DNA from: Chloroflexota bacterium
Lineage (GTDB): Bacteria; Chloroflexota; Anaerolineae; Caldilineales; Caldilineaceae
Length of the DNA: 64,000 bases
Direction: 5' to 3'
NCBI GenBank assembly: GCA_016861025.1
Contig: BOKO01000002.1
Span: forward strand, 485,990-549,989
Position numbers and translations under genes: made by a program. The notes below the pieces were generated by a model. That model did no database searches. It was not told the origin of the DNA and saw nothing but the letters and a program-made list of their open reading frames with translations. Every line of letters starts with the position of its first letter. Position 1 is the stretch's first letter. Below are positions 13,820 through 25,572 of the stretch, piece after piece.

Positions 13820-14740
13820 ATGTGTAACCGATTGTGTCATTTATTGCTATTGCTGGCATTGGCGCTCACTGCTTGTGCTCCGGCGCAGGGTGCTGTGCTT
13901 CCCCATGTTGATCTGAGTGTACGGACGCCGCTTCCGCACGCTGCGCCTGGCGAGATCACGCATCTGCGCGTCGGCGTGGCTGCGATTCTCTCTCCCCAAG
14001 GCACGGTGGAGAGTTACAGCGAGTTGACTGCGTATCTGGCGGAGAAAATGGGGCGCCCGGTTGACCTGCTCCAGCGGCGCACTTATGCCGAGTTTAACGA
14101 TATGGTGGAAAAGAGCCAGGTTGACCTGGCGTTTATCTGCACCAATTCCTATGTGGTCGGCAATGAACAGTTCGGCATGGAGCTGCTGGTGGCGCCAGAG
14201 ATCAACGGTGAATCAGTCTACTATTCGCAACTGATCGTGCCGGCAAGCAGCGCAGCGCAAAGCATGGCCGACTTGCGCGGCAAAGTCTTTGCTTTCACCG
14301 ACCCGATGAGTTTCACCGGGCGCATCTATCCGGTCTACCTGCTTCAGCAAATGGGCGAGACGACGGAACGATTCTTTCAGCGCACTTTCTACACGTACAG
14401 CCACGATCGCGCCATCGAAGCTGTCGCCGCTGGCGTGGCCGACGGGGCGGCTGTGGACAGTCTGGTGTTGGACTACGCCTTGCAGCGCAACCCGGAGCTG
14501 GCGTCGCGTCTGCGCATCATCCACACCTCTGCGGCGTTTGGCATCCCGCCGGTGGTTGTCCCGCCGACGCTGCCGCCACGCCAGAAGGCGCAGCTGCGCG
14601 ATCTGCTCCTCACCATGCACGAAGATACAGCGGGACAGGCTGTCTTGCGCGAGTTGGGCATCGACCGCTTTGTCACCATCGACAACACCGCGTATGACGG
14701 CGTGCGCGCCATCGTCCACGCTACGGGGATCGGCGAATGA
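13820..14740 (+). CDS. PhnD-like phosphonate/phosphite-type binding lipoprotein, likely sensor subunit
   Basis: 306 aa. The signal peptide ends in lipobox LALTAC (residues about 13-18). The rest is a PhnD/PF12974-type periplasmic binding fold: LRVGVAAILSPQGTVESYSELTAYLAEKMGRPVDLLQRRTYAEF and VDLAFICTNSYVVG are typical. The gene is coupled by a 4-bp overlap to a histidine kinase, not to transporter genes, so it is probably an extracytoplasmic sensor. In tetrathionate sensing, TtrS carries a similar domain fused to the kinase. A TATAAT hexamer at 13778-13783 could be the -10 of this operon. Confidence 0.8.
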   Translation: MCNRLCHLLLLLALALTACAPAQGAVLPHVDLSVRTPLPHAAPGEITHLRVGVAAILSPQGTVESYSELTAYLAEKMGRPVDLLQRRTYAEFNDMVEKSQVDLAFICTNSYVVGNEQFGMELLVAPEINGESVYYSQLIVPASSAAQSMADLRGKVFAFTDPMSFTGRIYPVYLLQQMGETTERFFQRTFYTYSHDRAIEAVAAGVADGAAVDSLVLDYALQRNPELASRLRIIHTSAAFGIPPVVVPPTLPPRQKAQLRDLLLTMHEDTAGQAVLRELGIDRFVTIDNTAYDGVRAIVHATGIGE

Positions 14741-16221
14741 GCACGCGCAATACGCCGTTGAACACACCGCTCCCTGTCGCACCCTTTCCCTCGCGTCGGC
14801 TGAATCGTTGGGCGGAGATCGTCTGGCGCGTCGCCGGCAGCGTCGATGTACGCACCAAAATTCTGGGCATGGTGTTGGCGCTGACGACGGTGCTCGGCCT
14901 GGCGGTGACGCTGCAAGTGCGCGCCGTGATGACGCGCATCTTTGCCGAGGAGTTGGAAAGTCGCGGCGTCTCCGTCGCCAGCGACCTGGCAAGCCGCAGC
15001 ATCGACCCGATCCTGCTCAACGACACCTACGCCCTGCACCAGCTCCTGCGCGAGACGGTCAGCAATCACCCCGACGCGCTCTATGCCTTCGTCACCGACA
15101 GCCAGGGGCAGGTATTGGCGCACACCTTTGGCGACGCCGGCTTTCCTGCTGGCTTGCTCGACGCCGCAACCCTCAAGGCGGCGACCTTCACGACGCACGG
15201 CGACATCCGCCATTGGGTCTATACCAGCAATGAAGGCATAGTGCATGAAATGATTGCGCCGATCATGGGGGGCGGCGCCGGCGCCGTGCGGCTGGGTCTC
15301 ACCGAGACGCGGCTGCAAGCGGTGGTCAACACCGTCACCGGGCAAATGATCCTGACCACGCTGCTGGTGGCGTTGGCAGGCATTGTCGCCGCCATGCTGC
15401 TGACCTGGCTGCTGACGCGCCCTATCCTTGATCTTGTGGAAACAACGCAGGAAGTCGGGCGTGGCAACTTGCAGGCGCGCGCCCCACACTGGGCCGACGA
15501 CGAGATCGGCGCCCTGGCGGACGCCTTCAACCAGATGGTGAGCGACCTGGACGCCAGCCGGCGCGCGGTCGCCGAAAAAGAGCAGGCGCGCTTCCTGCTG
15601 CTCAAGAAGTTGATCTCGGCGCAAGAGGAGGAACGCAAGCGCATTGCCCGCGAGCTACACGACGGCGTAGGTCAGATGCTCACCTCGCTGATGGTCGGCA
15701 TGCGCACGCTGCAGCGCCGCGATGAGGGTGAGCTCGCCAGCCACCGGATGGACGAACTCTGCGCCACCGCCAGTGAGACGTTGGAGCAGGTGCGCACGCT
15801 CAGCCGTGAGTTGCGCCCCAGCCTGCTCGATGACCTGGGGCTGGCTGCTGCGCTGGAACGCTACGTCGGTGAATTCGACCGCGCCCACCCGGACATTACC
15901 GTCGATCTTCACTGCGACTTGCCCGCACGCCTGCCCGGTCCCGTCGAAACCGCGCTCTATCGCATTGTGCAAGAGGCAATGACCAACGCCGCCCGTCACG
16001 GCAAAGCCAGCGCGATCAGTGTGCTTGTCAGCCGTCGCGCCAACACCGTCCAGGCAATTGTGGAAGATAACGGCGTTGGGTTCGATGTCGAGGCGGTGCG
16101 GCGTCGACAGAGCAGCGTCGGCATCTTTGGCATGACCGAACGCGCCGAACTATTGGGCGGCAGACTCGAACTCGAAAGCAGTTCCGAAGGTGCCACCGTT
16201 TACGTGGAGATTCCGTTGTGA
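14737..16221 (+). CDS. Membrane sensor histidine kinase, NarL/DesK class
   Basis: 494 aa. Membrane segments lie near residues 45-68 (ILGMVLALTTVLGLAVTL) and 203-227 (MILTTLLVALAGIVAAMLL) and enclose an extracytoplasmic domain of about 130 residues. HAMP follows (about 227-280). The HisKA_3 phosphoacceptor is in RKRIARELHDGVGQML (about H308). The HATPase has TNAARHGKA and DNGVGFD. It overlaps the binding-lipoprotein gene by 4 bp and the response regulator by 4 bp, so the three form one module. It most likely signals ligand binding by the lipoprotein; the ligand is unknown. Confidence 0.92.
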   Translation: MSTRNTPLNTPLPVAPFPSRRLNRWAEIVWRVAGSVDVRTKILGMVLALTTVLGLAVTLQVRAVMTRIFAEELESRGVSVASDLASRSIDPILLNDTYALHQLLRETVSNHPDALYAFVTDSQGQVLAHTFGDAGFPAGLLDAATLKAATFTTHGDIRHWVYTSNEGIVHEMIAPIMGGGAGAVRLGLTETRLQAVVNTVTGQMILTTLLVALAGIVAAMLLTWLLTRPILDLVETTQEVGRGNLQARAPHWADDEIGALADAFNQMVSDLDASRRAVAEKEQARFLLLKKLISAQEEERKRIARELHDGVGQMLTSLMVGMRTLQRRDEGELASHRMDELCATASETLEQVRTLSRELRPSLLDDLGLAAALERYVGEFDRAHPDITVDLHCDLPARLPGPVETALYRIVQEAMTNAARHGKASAISVLVSRRANTVQAIVEDNGVGFDVEAVRRRQSSVGIFGMTERAELLGGRLELESSSEGATVYVEIPL

Positions 16222-16910
16222 CCAGGATTCGCATCTTGCTGGCTGACGACCATGCCGTGTTGCAGGCCGGGCTGGAGGCCATGCTCAACGCCGAGGGCGA
16301 CATGCAAGTCATCGGCACCGCGGGCGACGGGCACGCCGCAGTGCGCCAGGCCGCACTGCTCCAGCCCGACGTGATCCTGCTCGACATCAACATGCCGGGG
16401 ATCAACGGGCTGGATGCGCTGGAGCAGATACGCCAACAGACGCCCGCCAGCCGCGTGCTGATTCTGACCATGCACGACGACGCACACTATCTGCGCCAGG
16501 CGATGGCGGCGGGCGCGGCGGGCTACGTGCTCAAGCAGTCGGCGGGCAAGGAGCTGCTCACCGCGATCCGCACGGTGGCGCAGGGCGGCGTCTATCTGCA
16601 TCCGGTGCATGCACGCTTGTTGGCAACACCGGATTCGCCGCCGTCCGCATCCGCACCTGGCAATGAACCCTCCGACGCGGCTAAACGCTTCCAGTTGCTC
16701 AGCGAGCGCGAGGCCGAGGTCTTTGCGCTGGTGGCGCTGGGCTACCGCAACGCCGAAATCGCCGACAAGCTGGCGCTCAGCGTGAAGACAGTCGAGACCT
16801 ACAAGTCACGCATGATGGACAAGCTCGGCTTGCAGACGCGCACGGCGCTGGTGCGCTTTGCGCTGGAATTGGGGATGCTGCAGAAGACGGAAGCAAAGGA
16901 AGATGCCTGA
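16218..16910 (+). CDS. LuxR/NarL-family response regulator
   Basis: 230 aa from a GTG that overlaps the kinase stop. Receiver domain: acidic pair in LLADDH, phospho-acceptor in VILLDINMP (about D56), conserved lysine in YVLKQSAGKEL. After a Ser/Pro linker (residues about 135-155) comes a GerE/LuxR helix-turn-helix: LSEREAEVFALVALGYRNAEIADKLALSVKTVETYKSRMMDKLG. It is the cognate partner of the upstream kinase. The nearest large downstream operon, apart from a VapBC pair, is the TtrBCA-like one at 17926, a plausible target. Confidence 0.93.
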   Translation: MTRIRILLADDHAVLQAGLEAMLNAEGDMQVIGTAGDGHAAVRQAALLQPDVILLDINMPGINGLDALEQIRQQTPASRVLILTMHDDAHYLRQAMAAGAAGYVLKQSAGKELLTAIRTVAQGGVYLHPVHARLLATPDSPPSASAPGNEPSDAAKRFQLLSEREAEVFALVALGYRNAEIADKLALSVKTVETYKSRMMDKLGLQTRTALVRFALELGMLQKTEAKEDA

Positions 16911-17005
16911 CCTGAAAACAGGGGGCGAGAGGCGCAACGCCGCTGCTGGTTTTCATCGCCGAATGCACCCCCGGCGCAAAACGGATCTCCCAGTTTGAGA
17001 CCCAA

Positions 17006-17044
17006 TTGACATATCTGATAATCTGATTATCATACATGTACATG
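17006..17044 (+). promoter_or_regulatory. Promoter with overlapping palindromic operator of the VapBC pair
   Basis: TTGACA (17006-17011) and TATCAT (17028-17033) are separated by 16 bp. The spacer holds TGATAATCTGATTATCA (17016-17032), palindromic except at its centre, and a CATGTACATG palindrome follows at 17035-17044. This is the arrangement expected for toxin-antitoxin autorepression. Confidence 0.65.
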
Positions 17045-17070
17045 CCCATGACGATTGGAGGATGAAAGCC

Positions 17071-17346
17071 ATGCATCAAGTGATATCTGTGACAGAAGCA
17101 TCTCGCAATTTCTCTGACGTGATCAACCGCGTCTATTACCAGGGGCACACGTACCTGCTGACACGTGGTGGCGTCGTCGTTGCTCAACTGACCGGATCCA
17201 ACAAGACTCTGTCAGCCAAAGAATTGCTCAATCGGTGGAAAGACAGACCACGGCTCGACCCAGATGATGCAGCGAACTGGGAGCAAGACCTGGCCGATAT
17301 GCGCGCCGCCTTCACGATGCCGGAGGAAACGCCGTGGGACTCCTGA
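17071..17346 (+). CDS. Phd/YefM-type antitoxin
   Basis: 91 aa from the ATG at 17071, which has GGAGG 9 nt upstream; the in-frame ATG at 17062 touches that GGAGG and is unlikely. VISVTEASRNFSDVINRVYYQGHTYLLTRGGVVVAQLTG is the DNA-binding Phd/YefM fold, which would dimerise on the operator just upstream. The C-terminal part (from about residue 45) should wrap the toxin. It overlaps the PIN-domain toxin gene by 13 bp. Confidence 0.85.
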   Translation: MHQVISVTEASRNFSDVINRVYYQGHTYLLTRGGVVVAQLTGSNKTLSAKELLNRWKDRPRLDPDDAANWEQDLADMRAAFTMPEETPWDS

Positions 17347-17744
17347 TCGATAGCAGCGTATTGGTTGCCGCCGAACGGGGCCGCCTGCACCTGCAAGACG
17401 TACTTGCTGGCAGCGAGGATGAATCGGTAGCGATCAGTGTCATCACTGCAAGTGAGCTGTTGCACGGCATCCAGCGCGCTAAGACTGTGGAGCAGGCGAG
17501 TAAGAGACAGCAGTTTGTCGATTTTGTACTGGAACTCTTCCCGATTATCGCAATCGACCTGGAAGTTGCCCGCCATCATGCACGCATCTGGGCAGAATTG
17601 CAGGCACGCGATGAGATGATCGGTCCGCATGACCTGCTGATTGCAGCGTCGGCGCTGGCATTTGGCTACAAAGTGATGACGTTCAATGTGAGCGAATTTG
17701 AACGCGTGCCGGGCTTGAATGTGCTGAATCCGACACACAATTAG
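17334..17744 (+). CDS. vapC: VapC-type PIN-domain ribonuclease toxin
   Basis: 136 aa from GTG. The PIN acidic residues are visible: D in LLIDSSVLVAAE, E in ITASELLHGI, and D in GPHDLLIAASALAFG, with a final acidic position in TFNVSEFERVPGL. VapC toxins cut RNA, often tRNA, when freed from antitoxin. It overlaps the antitoxin gene by 13 bp. It sits between the two-component system and the molybdoenzyme operon and is likely a horizontally mobile pair. Confidence 0.9.
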   Translation: MGLLIDSSVLVAAERGRLHLQDVLAGSEDESVAISVITASELLHGIQRAKTVEQASKRQQFVDFVLELFPIIAIDLEVARHHARIWAELQARDEMIGPHDLLIAASALAFGYKVMTFNVSEFERVPGLNVLNPTHN

Positions 17745-17747
17745 CTG

Positions 17748-17822
17748 CCCTGTCAGGGAACTCCCCGACAGCCGCCTGCAAACCCTCAAGCATTCCCTGA
17801 CAGCCTTCCAAACATTCCCTGA
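17748..17822 (+). promoter_or_regulatory. Repeated TCCCTGACAG sites upstream of the molybdoenzyme operon
   Basis: A palindromic CCCTGTCAGGG lies at 17748-17758. It is followed by direct half-site-like copies TCCCCGACAG (17762), TTCCCTGACAG (17793-17803) and TTCCCTGAT (17814-17822). They lie 100-180 bp before the ferredoxin-subunit gene. They could be binding sites for the nearby LuxR-type regulator or another activator; this is inference from repetition and position. Confidence 0.4.
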
Positions 17823-17925
17823 TACAAACACTCACACGGTTCCCCTAGACTGGCGCACAGGCAATGCGTCGGCGCGTTCTGGCGTCCGGCGTCCTGTTTC
17901 CAACCAACAACCGTGAGGTATTCCT

Positions 17926-18651
17926 ATGGCTGACATTGTACCGAAGGAAAATCTGCTGGTGCGCATGCAGGAGGATATCCGCCGCGCACTGGAGAAACCG
18001 GAAGGCGAGCGGCGCTGGGGCATGGTCATCGACACGCGCAAGTGTGTGGGCTGTCACGCCTGTACGCTGAGCTGCGTGGCCGAGAACAAGCTCCCGCCCG
18101 GCGTCGTCTACCGCCCCGTGCTCGATCAGGAGATCGGGACCTACCCCAACGTGACGCGGCGCTTTATGCCGCGCCCCTGTATGCAGTGCGAAAACCCGCC
18201 GTGCGTGCCGGTCTGCCCGGTCAACGCCACCTACACCCGCCCCGACGGCATCGTGGCGATCGACTACGAACAGTGCATCGGCTGCCGCTACTGCATCACC
18301 GCCTGCCCCTACTCGGCGCGCACCTTTGACGTGGGCTACACCTACACCGAGGGCACGCCAGAGCAGGAGGTCTACGAGCTGTTGCCCAACTACGAGTACG
18401 GCGTCGAGCACGCACGCGTCCCCGGCAGCGAAGAGTCGCCCATCGGCAACGCGCGCAAGTGCCACTTCTGCCTGCACCGGTTGGAGCAAGGCGCGCTCCC
18501 CATGTGCGTCACCACCTGCATCGGCGTCGCCAACTACTTTGGCGATCTCAACGACCCCGACAGCCTGGTGGCGGAGATGGCCGCGCAGCCCAACGCCGTC
18601 GTGCTGAAGGAAGAACTCGGCGCCAAACCCAAAGTCTTCTATCTGGTTTAG
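17926..18651 (+). CDS. 4Fe-4S subunit of a TtrB/PsrB/DmsB-type oxidoreductase
   Basis: 241 aa. It has four cysteine clusters of the DmsB/NrfC type: CVGCHACTLSC (about 43-53), CMQCENPPCVPVC (about 85-97), CIGCRYCITAC (about 117-127) and CHFCLHRLEQGALPMCVTTC (about 179-198). They hold four [4Fe-4S] clusters that wire electrons between the membrane NrfD-like subunit and the molybdenum subunit. No own signal peptide is seen; such subunits are exported together with the TAT-bearing catalytic subunit. First gene of the B-C-A ordered operon. Confidence 0.92.
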   Translation: MADIVPKENLLVRMQEDIRRALEKPEGERRWGMVIDTRKCVGCHACTLSCVAENKLPPGVVYRPVLDQEIGTYPNVTRRFMPRPCMQCENPPCVPVCPVNATYTRPDGIVAIDYEQCIGCRYCITACPYSARTFDVGYTYTEGTPEQEVYELLPNYEYGVEHARVPGSEESPIGNARKCHFCLHRLEQGALPMCVTTCIGVANYFGDLNDPDSLVAEMAAQPNAVVLKEELGAKPKVFYLV

Positions 18652-18663
18652 GGAGGCAACCTT

Positions 18664-19836
18664 ATGACAACTTTCGCGACTCCCATGCCTGGGAATGAAG
18701 TCAAAAGCCCGAACTGGGTGCAGTGGGTGGCCTGGGCGCTGACTGTTATCTGCCTGGCGGCTGGCGCCTATGGTTTTTATCTGCGCTTCACCGAAGGGCA
18801 CGCGGCGGCCAGCTACGGCTCCTACGTGCCGTGGGGGCTGTGGATTGCGGCATACGTGGCGCTGATCGGCGCGTCGGCGGGTGCGTTCGGCTTTGCCGCC
18901 GTCATCTTCACCCTGCGCAAGACTGAATACTACGGCCTGGCGCGGCTGGCGATGCTCGTCGCCTTTGGCGCCTTTGCCGCCGGCATGACCAACGTCTGGC
19001 TCGATCTGGGGCATCCTTTCCGCTTCTGGAAACTGCTGACGCAGACCTCATGGACATCGATCATGGGGTGGATGTCCTGGTTCTATGTGATTTACGGTTT
19101 GATCCTGGTGGTTGGCCTCTTCCTGACGCGCAACGGCGTGATTCCGAAATTCATGGAGCGCTTCTCCTGGATCGCCTTCCTCTTCGCCATCGCCTTTGCC
19201 GGCGCTGAGGGCGCACTCTTCGGCGTGGTCGGCGCACGGGCGCTGTGGGAATCAGGCTTGACGCCGATTCTTTTCCTGGTGGAGGCGGCGCTCTTTGGCG
19301 TCGGTCTGGTGGCGGCGGGTGCGCTCATCTTCGGCGCCATGAACCAACAGGCGGCGCGCATGATGGGCGTGGCGATGCTGATCCTGCTCGGCTTGCTGCT
19401 GCTGTTGGAGTGGGCGGAATACACGACCGCGCTCTATGCTTCGGTGCCCGCCAAGACCAGCGCCGTGATGACGATCCTGACCGGCCCGTACTGGTGGGTC
19501 TTCTGGGGACTGCATCTTGGGCTGGGGGTGGTGCTGCCGGGGCTGCTGCTGCTCTTTGGTCGCGGCAACGCGCTGCTCACCGGCATCGCCGGCGCGCTGA
19601 TTGCGGCGATGGGGCTGGCGACCAAGCTCAACCTGGTGCTGCCCGCGCTGGCGCAGGAAGAACTCGATGGTTTGGCGCACGCCTTCACCGGCCCTGGCCT
19701 CACCTTCTCCTATTTCCCATCCACAATGGAATGGCTGGTCTGGCTCGGCACGCTGGGGCTGGGCGGGCTGATCGTCCTGGTCGGCCACCGGCTTTTCAGC
19801 CTGGCGACGCCGACGCGCAGCAGTGCAAGCAAGTAG
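18664..19836 (+). CDS. NrfD/PsrC/TtrC-like membrane quinol-interacting subunit
   Basis: 390 aa, strongly hydrophobic with about 9-10 membrane segments (for example about 18-38, 57-80, 91-115, 133-155, 166-190). NrfD/PsrC family proteins anchor the complex and exchange electrons with quinones. GGGAGG lies before the ATG. It sits between the FeS subunit and the catalytic subunit, the same B-C-A order as ttrBCA and srdBCA loci known in other bacteria. Confidence 0.9.
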   Translation: MTTFATPMPGNEVKSPNWVQWVAWALTVICLAAGAYGFYLRFTEGHAAASYGSYVPWGLWIAAYVALIGASAGAFGFAAVIFTLRKTEYYGLARLAMLVAFGAFAAGMTNVWLDLGHPFRFWKLLTQTSWTSIMGWMSWFYVIYGLILVVGLFLTRNGVIPKFMERFSWIAFLFAIAFAGAEGALFGVVGARALWESGLTPILFLVEAALFGVGLVAAGALIFGAMNQQAARMMGVAMLILLGLLLLLEWAEYTTALYASVPAKTSAVMTILTGPYWWVFWGLHLGLGVVLPGLLLLFGRGNALLTGIAGALIAAMGLATKLNLVLPALAQEELDGLAHAFTGPGLTFSYFPSTMEWLVWLGTLGLGGLIVLVGHRLFSLATPTRSSASK

Positions 19837-19849
19837 GGAGGAAATCTCT

Positions 19850-23161
<3,312 letters not shown>

Positions 23162-23166
23162 CCAGC

Positions 23167-23277
23167 GATTAGGAGATTAGAGATTAGAGATTAGGAGATT
23201 AGAGATTAGGAGATTCAGCGCGATGCAATCTCTCAATCTCTCAATCTCTCAATCTCTCAATCTCTCAATCTCCAATT
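23167..23277. repeat. Inverted array hairpin, GAGATTA family, copy 1
   Basis: The left arm (23167-23215) consists of GAGATTA and GAGATTAG units. After a 10-nt spacer the right arm (23226-23277) is six near-perfect CAATCTCT 8-mers. It occupies the whole gap between the catalytic subunit and the cytochrome gene, leaving no clear ribosome binding site for the latter. Confidence 0.85.
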
Positions 23278-23287
23278 CTTTCGACCC

Positions 23288-23662
23288 ATGACACCAAAGC
23301 GTATCGCACTCCTGATTGGTATTCTCGCCGTCCTGGTTGTGGCCTGGTTTGTGCTGGCGCCGCCGCGGTTCTGGCTGAATATGACCAAAGCGGTGACGCC
23401 AGATGCGACGACCGGCGCGCAACTGGTCGAGCAGTACGAATGCCGCGCCTGTCATCGCATCGCCGGAGAGGGCGCGTTCAAAGCGCCGAGTCTCGATGGC
23501 GTCACCTCGCGCAGCGATGACCCAGTGCATGTGACGCTGCGCCTCTGGCTGCGCGATCCGCGCGCCGTCAAGGGCGACACCGCCATGCCCAACTTCCGCC
23601 TCTCCGACAGCGAGATCGAGGCAATTCTGATGTATTTGATCGAAACTAATCAAAGCCAGTAA
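23288..23662 (+). CDS. Membrane-anchored monohaem cytochrome c
   Basis: 124 aa. An uncleaved N-terminal membrane anchor (residues about 6-25, IALLIGILAVLVVAWFVLA) precedes one haem c site CRACH (about 53-57), with the likely axial methionine in AMPNF (about 100). The helix ending SDSEIEAILMYLIE is the usual C-terminal cytochrome c helix. It is probably an electron carrier for the TtrA-like enzyme on the outer face of the membrane. Known TtrBCA systems do not need such a subunit, so its role as donor or acceptor is inferred. Confidence 0.85.
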   Translation: MTPKRIALLIGILAVLVVAWFVLAPPRFWLNMTKAVTPDATTGAQLVEQYECRACHRIAGEGAFKAPSLDGVTSRSDDPVHVTLRLWLRDPRAVKGDTAMPNFRLSDSEIEAILMYLIETNQSQ

Positions 23663-23671
23663 AATAGCCAC

Positions 23672-24304
23672 ATGAAAACGCTTTACGAACTCTTGGCCGA
23701 ATCCGCAGCGCTTCACCGCCATCTTTGCCCGCGCCAGGTGCTGGGCGTGCAGATGGCGCGGCTCGCTGCTCAGCTGCTCAGCCTTGACCTGCCGCAGCGC
23801 GACAAACGCCTGCTCACCATCGTCGAGACCGACGGCTGTTTCACCAGCGGTCTCTCCGTAGCGACCAACTGTTGGGTGGGGCGACGCACACTGCGAATCG
23901 AGGATTACGGCAAGGTTGCGGCCACCTTTGTCGACACGAGGACTGAGCGGGCGATTCGCATTGCGCCCAGCCCAACTGCGCGAGAGCGCGCTTCCGCCTT
24001 TGCCCCAGACGCAACTAATCGTTGGGAAGCGATGCTGATTGGCTATCAACGCATGACGCCTACCGATATCTTCGTATGGCAGCCAGTAATCTTGATGACG
24101 CCTGTGAAGGCGATCATCAGTCGCGCTGGCCATCGAGCGCTCTGTGTCCGTTGCGGGGAAGAAATCCTCAACGAACGCGAGGTTGTCATAGGCGATGCCA
24201 CATTTTGCCGCCACTGTGCTTATGGTGGTTATTATCTTCTCTGCGATGAAGGCGTCGATCAAGGGTTGCCGGTGGCGCAATGGGCGTTGCAGGCGGCTGA
24301 CTGA
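23672..24304 (+). CDS. FmdE-like protein with C-terminal zinc ribbon
   Basis: 210 aa. The N-terminal domain matches the FmdE family: SAALHRHLCPRQVLGVQMARLA (histidines and Cys that may bind a metal) and ETDGCFTSGLSVATNCWVGRRTL. A C-terminal treble-clef/zinc ribbon has CVRCGEEILNE and later CRHCAYGGYY. FmdE was named for formylmethanofuran dehydrogenase subunit E, but FmdE-like proteins also accompany many molybdopterin oxidoreductases; a role in cofactor handling or maturation is likely but unproven. It follows the cytochrome gene by 9 bp. Confidence 0.75.
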   Translation: MKTLYELLAESAALHRHLCPRQVLGVQMARLAAQLLSLDLPQRDKRLLTIVETDGCFTSGLSVATNCWVGRRTLRIEDYGKVAATFVDTRTERAIRIAPSPTARERASAFAPDATNRWEAMLIGYQRMTPTDIFVWQPVILMTPVKAIISRAGHRALCVRCGEEILNEREVVIGDATFCRHCAYGGYYLLCDEGVDQGLPVAQWALQAAD

Positions 24305-24316
24305 CTGACGTTGCCC

Positions 24317-25555
24317 ATGGATCAATTCTTTGCTGGCGCTGCGCCGGAACTCCATTTGGGACGCTGCCTCAACCAGCGTCATGCAGGTGCAAGCTGTACG
24401 CGTTGCGTCGATGGTTGTCCGGTTCAGGCGATTACAATTGACGGTGTGGTCCCAAATCTGGACGAGACTACCTGTGTGCATTGCGGCGTTTGCACGGCAA
24501 TTTGTCCCACCGACAGTTTCACAGCCGGCACCGACTATGGAAGGCTGCTGTGCGCCACCGTTGCCAACCTGCCGACAGCGCCGATCGCGCTCACTTGCCC
24601 CGTCCACCCTTCGCCAGACATCACCGCCGCCAATGTGAGCGCTGTGGTCCTACATCGCCGTTGCCTGGCTGCCATTACCATAGCCGATCTTCTTGAACTC
24701 AGTATGGGCGGCGCCCGCCCACTTTTGATCGACGATAGCCCATGTTCTTCGTGTCCTATCGGTGCAGCACACACAACGCTGGCGCGCGCCATTGACGCTG
24801 TACGCCTTTTATTACAGGCCAGCGAACGCTCCTCCGCGATTCTGTTATGCAGTGAACAAGAGCCTACGGAACGGCAAGGTGCACCGCCTCGCCGCGTCCC
24901 GCTGATCGATGGCGCACAGCCATTGATCAGTCGTCGTGCTTTGTTTCAGCGTCTACGCCCTAAAGCTCCTCAAGACAGCGAGCCGGCGCCGATGGAAGAG
25001 ATGGTGCGGCGCAGTGCACCGCTCTCAGAACGCCTACCGCAGCAGACGCCCTCCAGCAGACGCCGTCTGCTGGAGGCGCTTAACCTGCTGCAACCTGTTG
25101 CGGACGTCGATTTTTCGACCCAACGTTCACCCTTTAATGCGGTGGAGGTGAACGCAACACACTGCTCAGGCTGTGGCCTTTGCGCCCGCTTCTGCCCCAC
25201 TGGTGCGCTGAACTTCACTGTGGACGCAGCGCACTTTAGGCTTACATTTCAGCCGACAGCCTGTATTGCCTGCAATATCTGTGTTGTCGCCTGCCCAGAA
25301 GATGCCGTGAGCCTTGACGATGCCGTGACACTATCGGCAATCAGAGCGGATGTAGTGAAGATATTGGTTGAAGGCGATCTGGCCCCGTGTCACAGTTGTG
25401 GCATGCAGACCGCAAAACTTGCTAAAGATTCGGCGTCGCGTTGCCATGTCTGCCGGCATGGGTCAGGCATAGTCACTGCACAGCGCGACGATGCTGGTCT
25501 GATGGCGGATTTGTTGAAGCGGGCATTAGAGAAGTGTGAGCCAGACATAGTGTAA
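24317..25555 (+). CDS. Polyferredoxin-like 4Fe-4S protein
   Basis: 412 aa from ATG 24317; a TTG 6 nt earlier is in frame. It has two pairs of ferredoxin clusters: near the N-terminus CTRCVDGCP and CVHCGVCTAICP, and around residues 280-330 CSGCGLCARFCP and CIACNICVVACP. The C-terminal CHSCGMQ ... CHVCRHG is probably a zinc ribbon. The middle (about residues 75-270) has no motif I know but holds several Cys (CSSCPIGA). Likely a soluble electron carrier or a maturation factor for the molybdoenzyme. Codon use is less GC-rich than upstream genes. Confidence 0.8.
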   Translation: MDQFFAGAAPELHLGRCLNQRHAGASCTRCVDGCPVQAITIDGVVPNLDETTCVHCGVCTAICPTDSFTAGTDYGRLLCATVANLPTAPIALTCPVHPSPDITAANVSAVVLHRRCLAAITIADLLELSMGGARPLLIDDSPCSSCPIGAAHTTLARAIDAVRLLLQASERSSAILLCSEQEPTERQGAPPRRVPLIDGAQPLISRRALFQRLRPKAPQDSEPAPMEEMVRRSAPLSERLPQQTPSSRRRLLEALNLLQPVADVDFSTQRSPFNAVEVNATHCSGCGLCARFCPTGALNFTVDAAHFRLTFQPTACIACNICVVACPEDAVSLDDAVTLSAIRADVVKILVEGDLAPCHSCGMQTAKLAKDSASRCHVCRHGSGIVTAQRDDAGLMADLLKRALEKCEPDIV

Positions 25556-25572
25556 AATTCTGGGTGTAAAAT

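Noticed and set aside
23167..23277. CRISPR array
   Set aside because: The units are 7-8 bp without unique spacers and appear in opposite orientation in the two halves. No cas genes are present.
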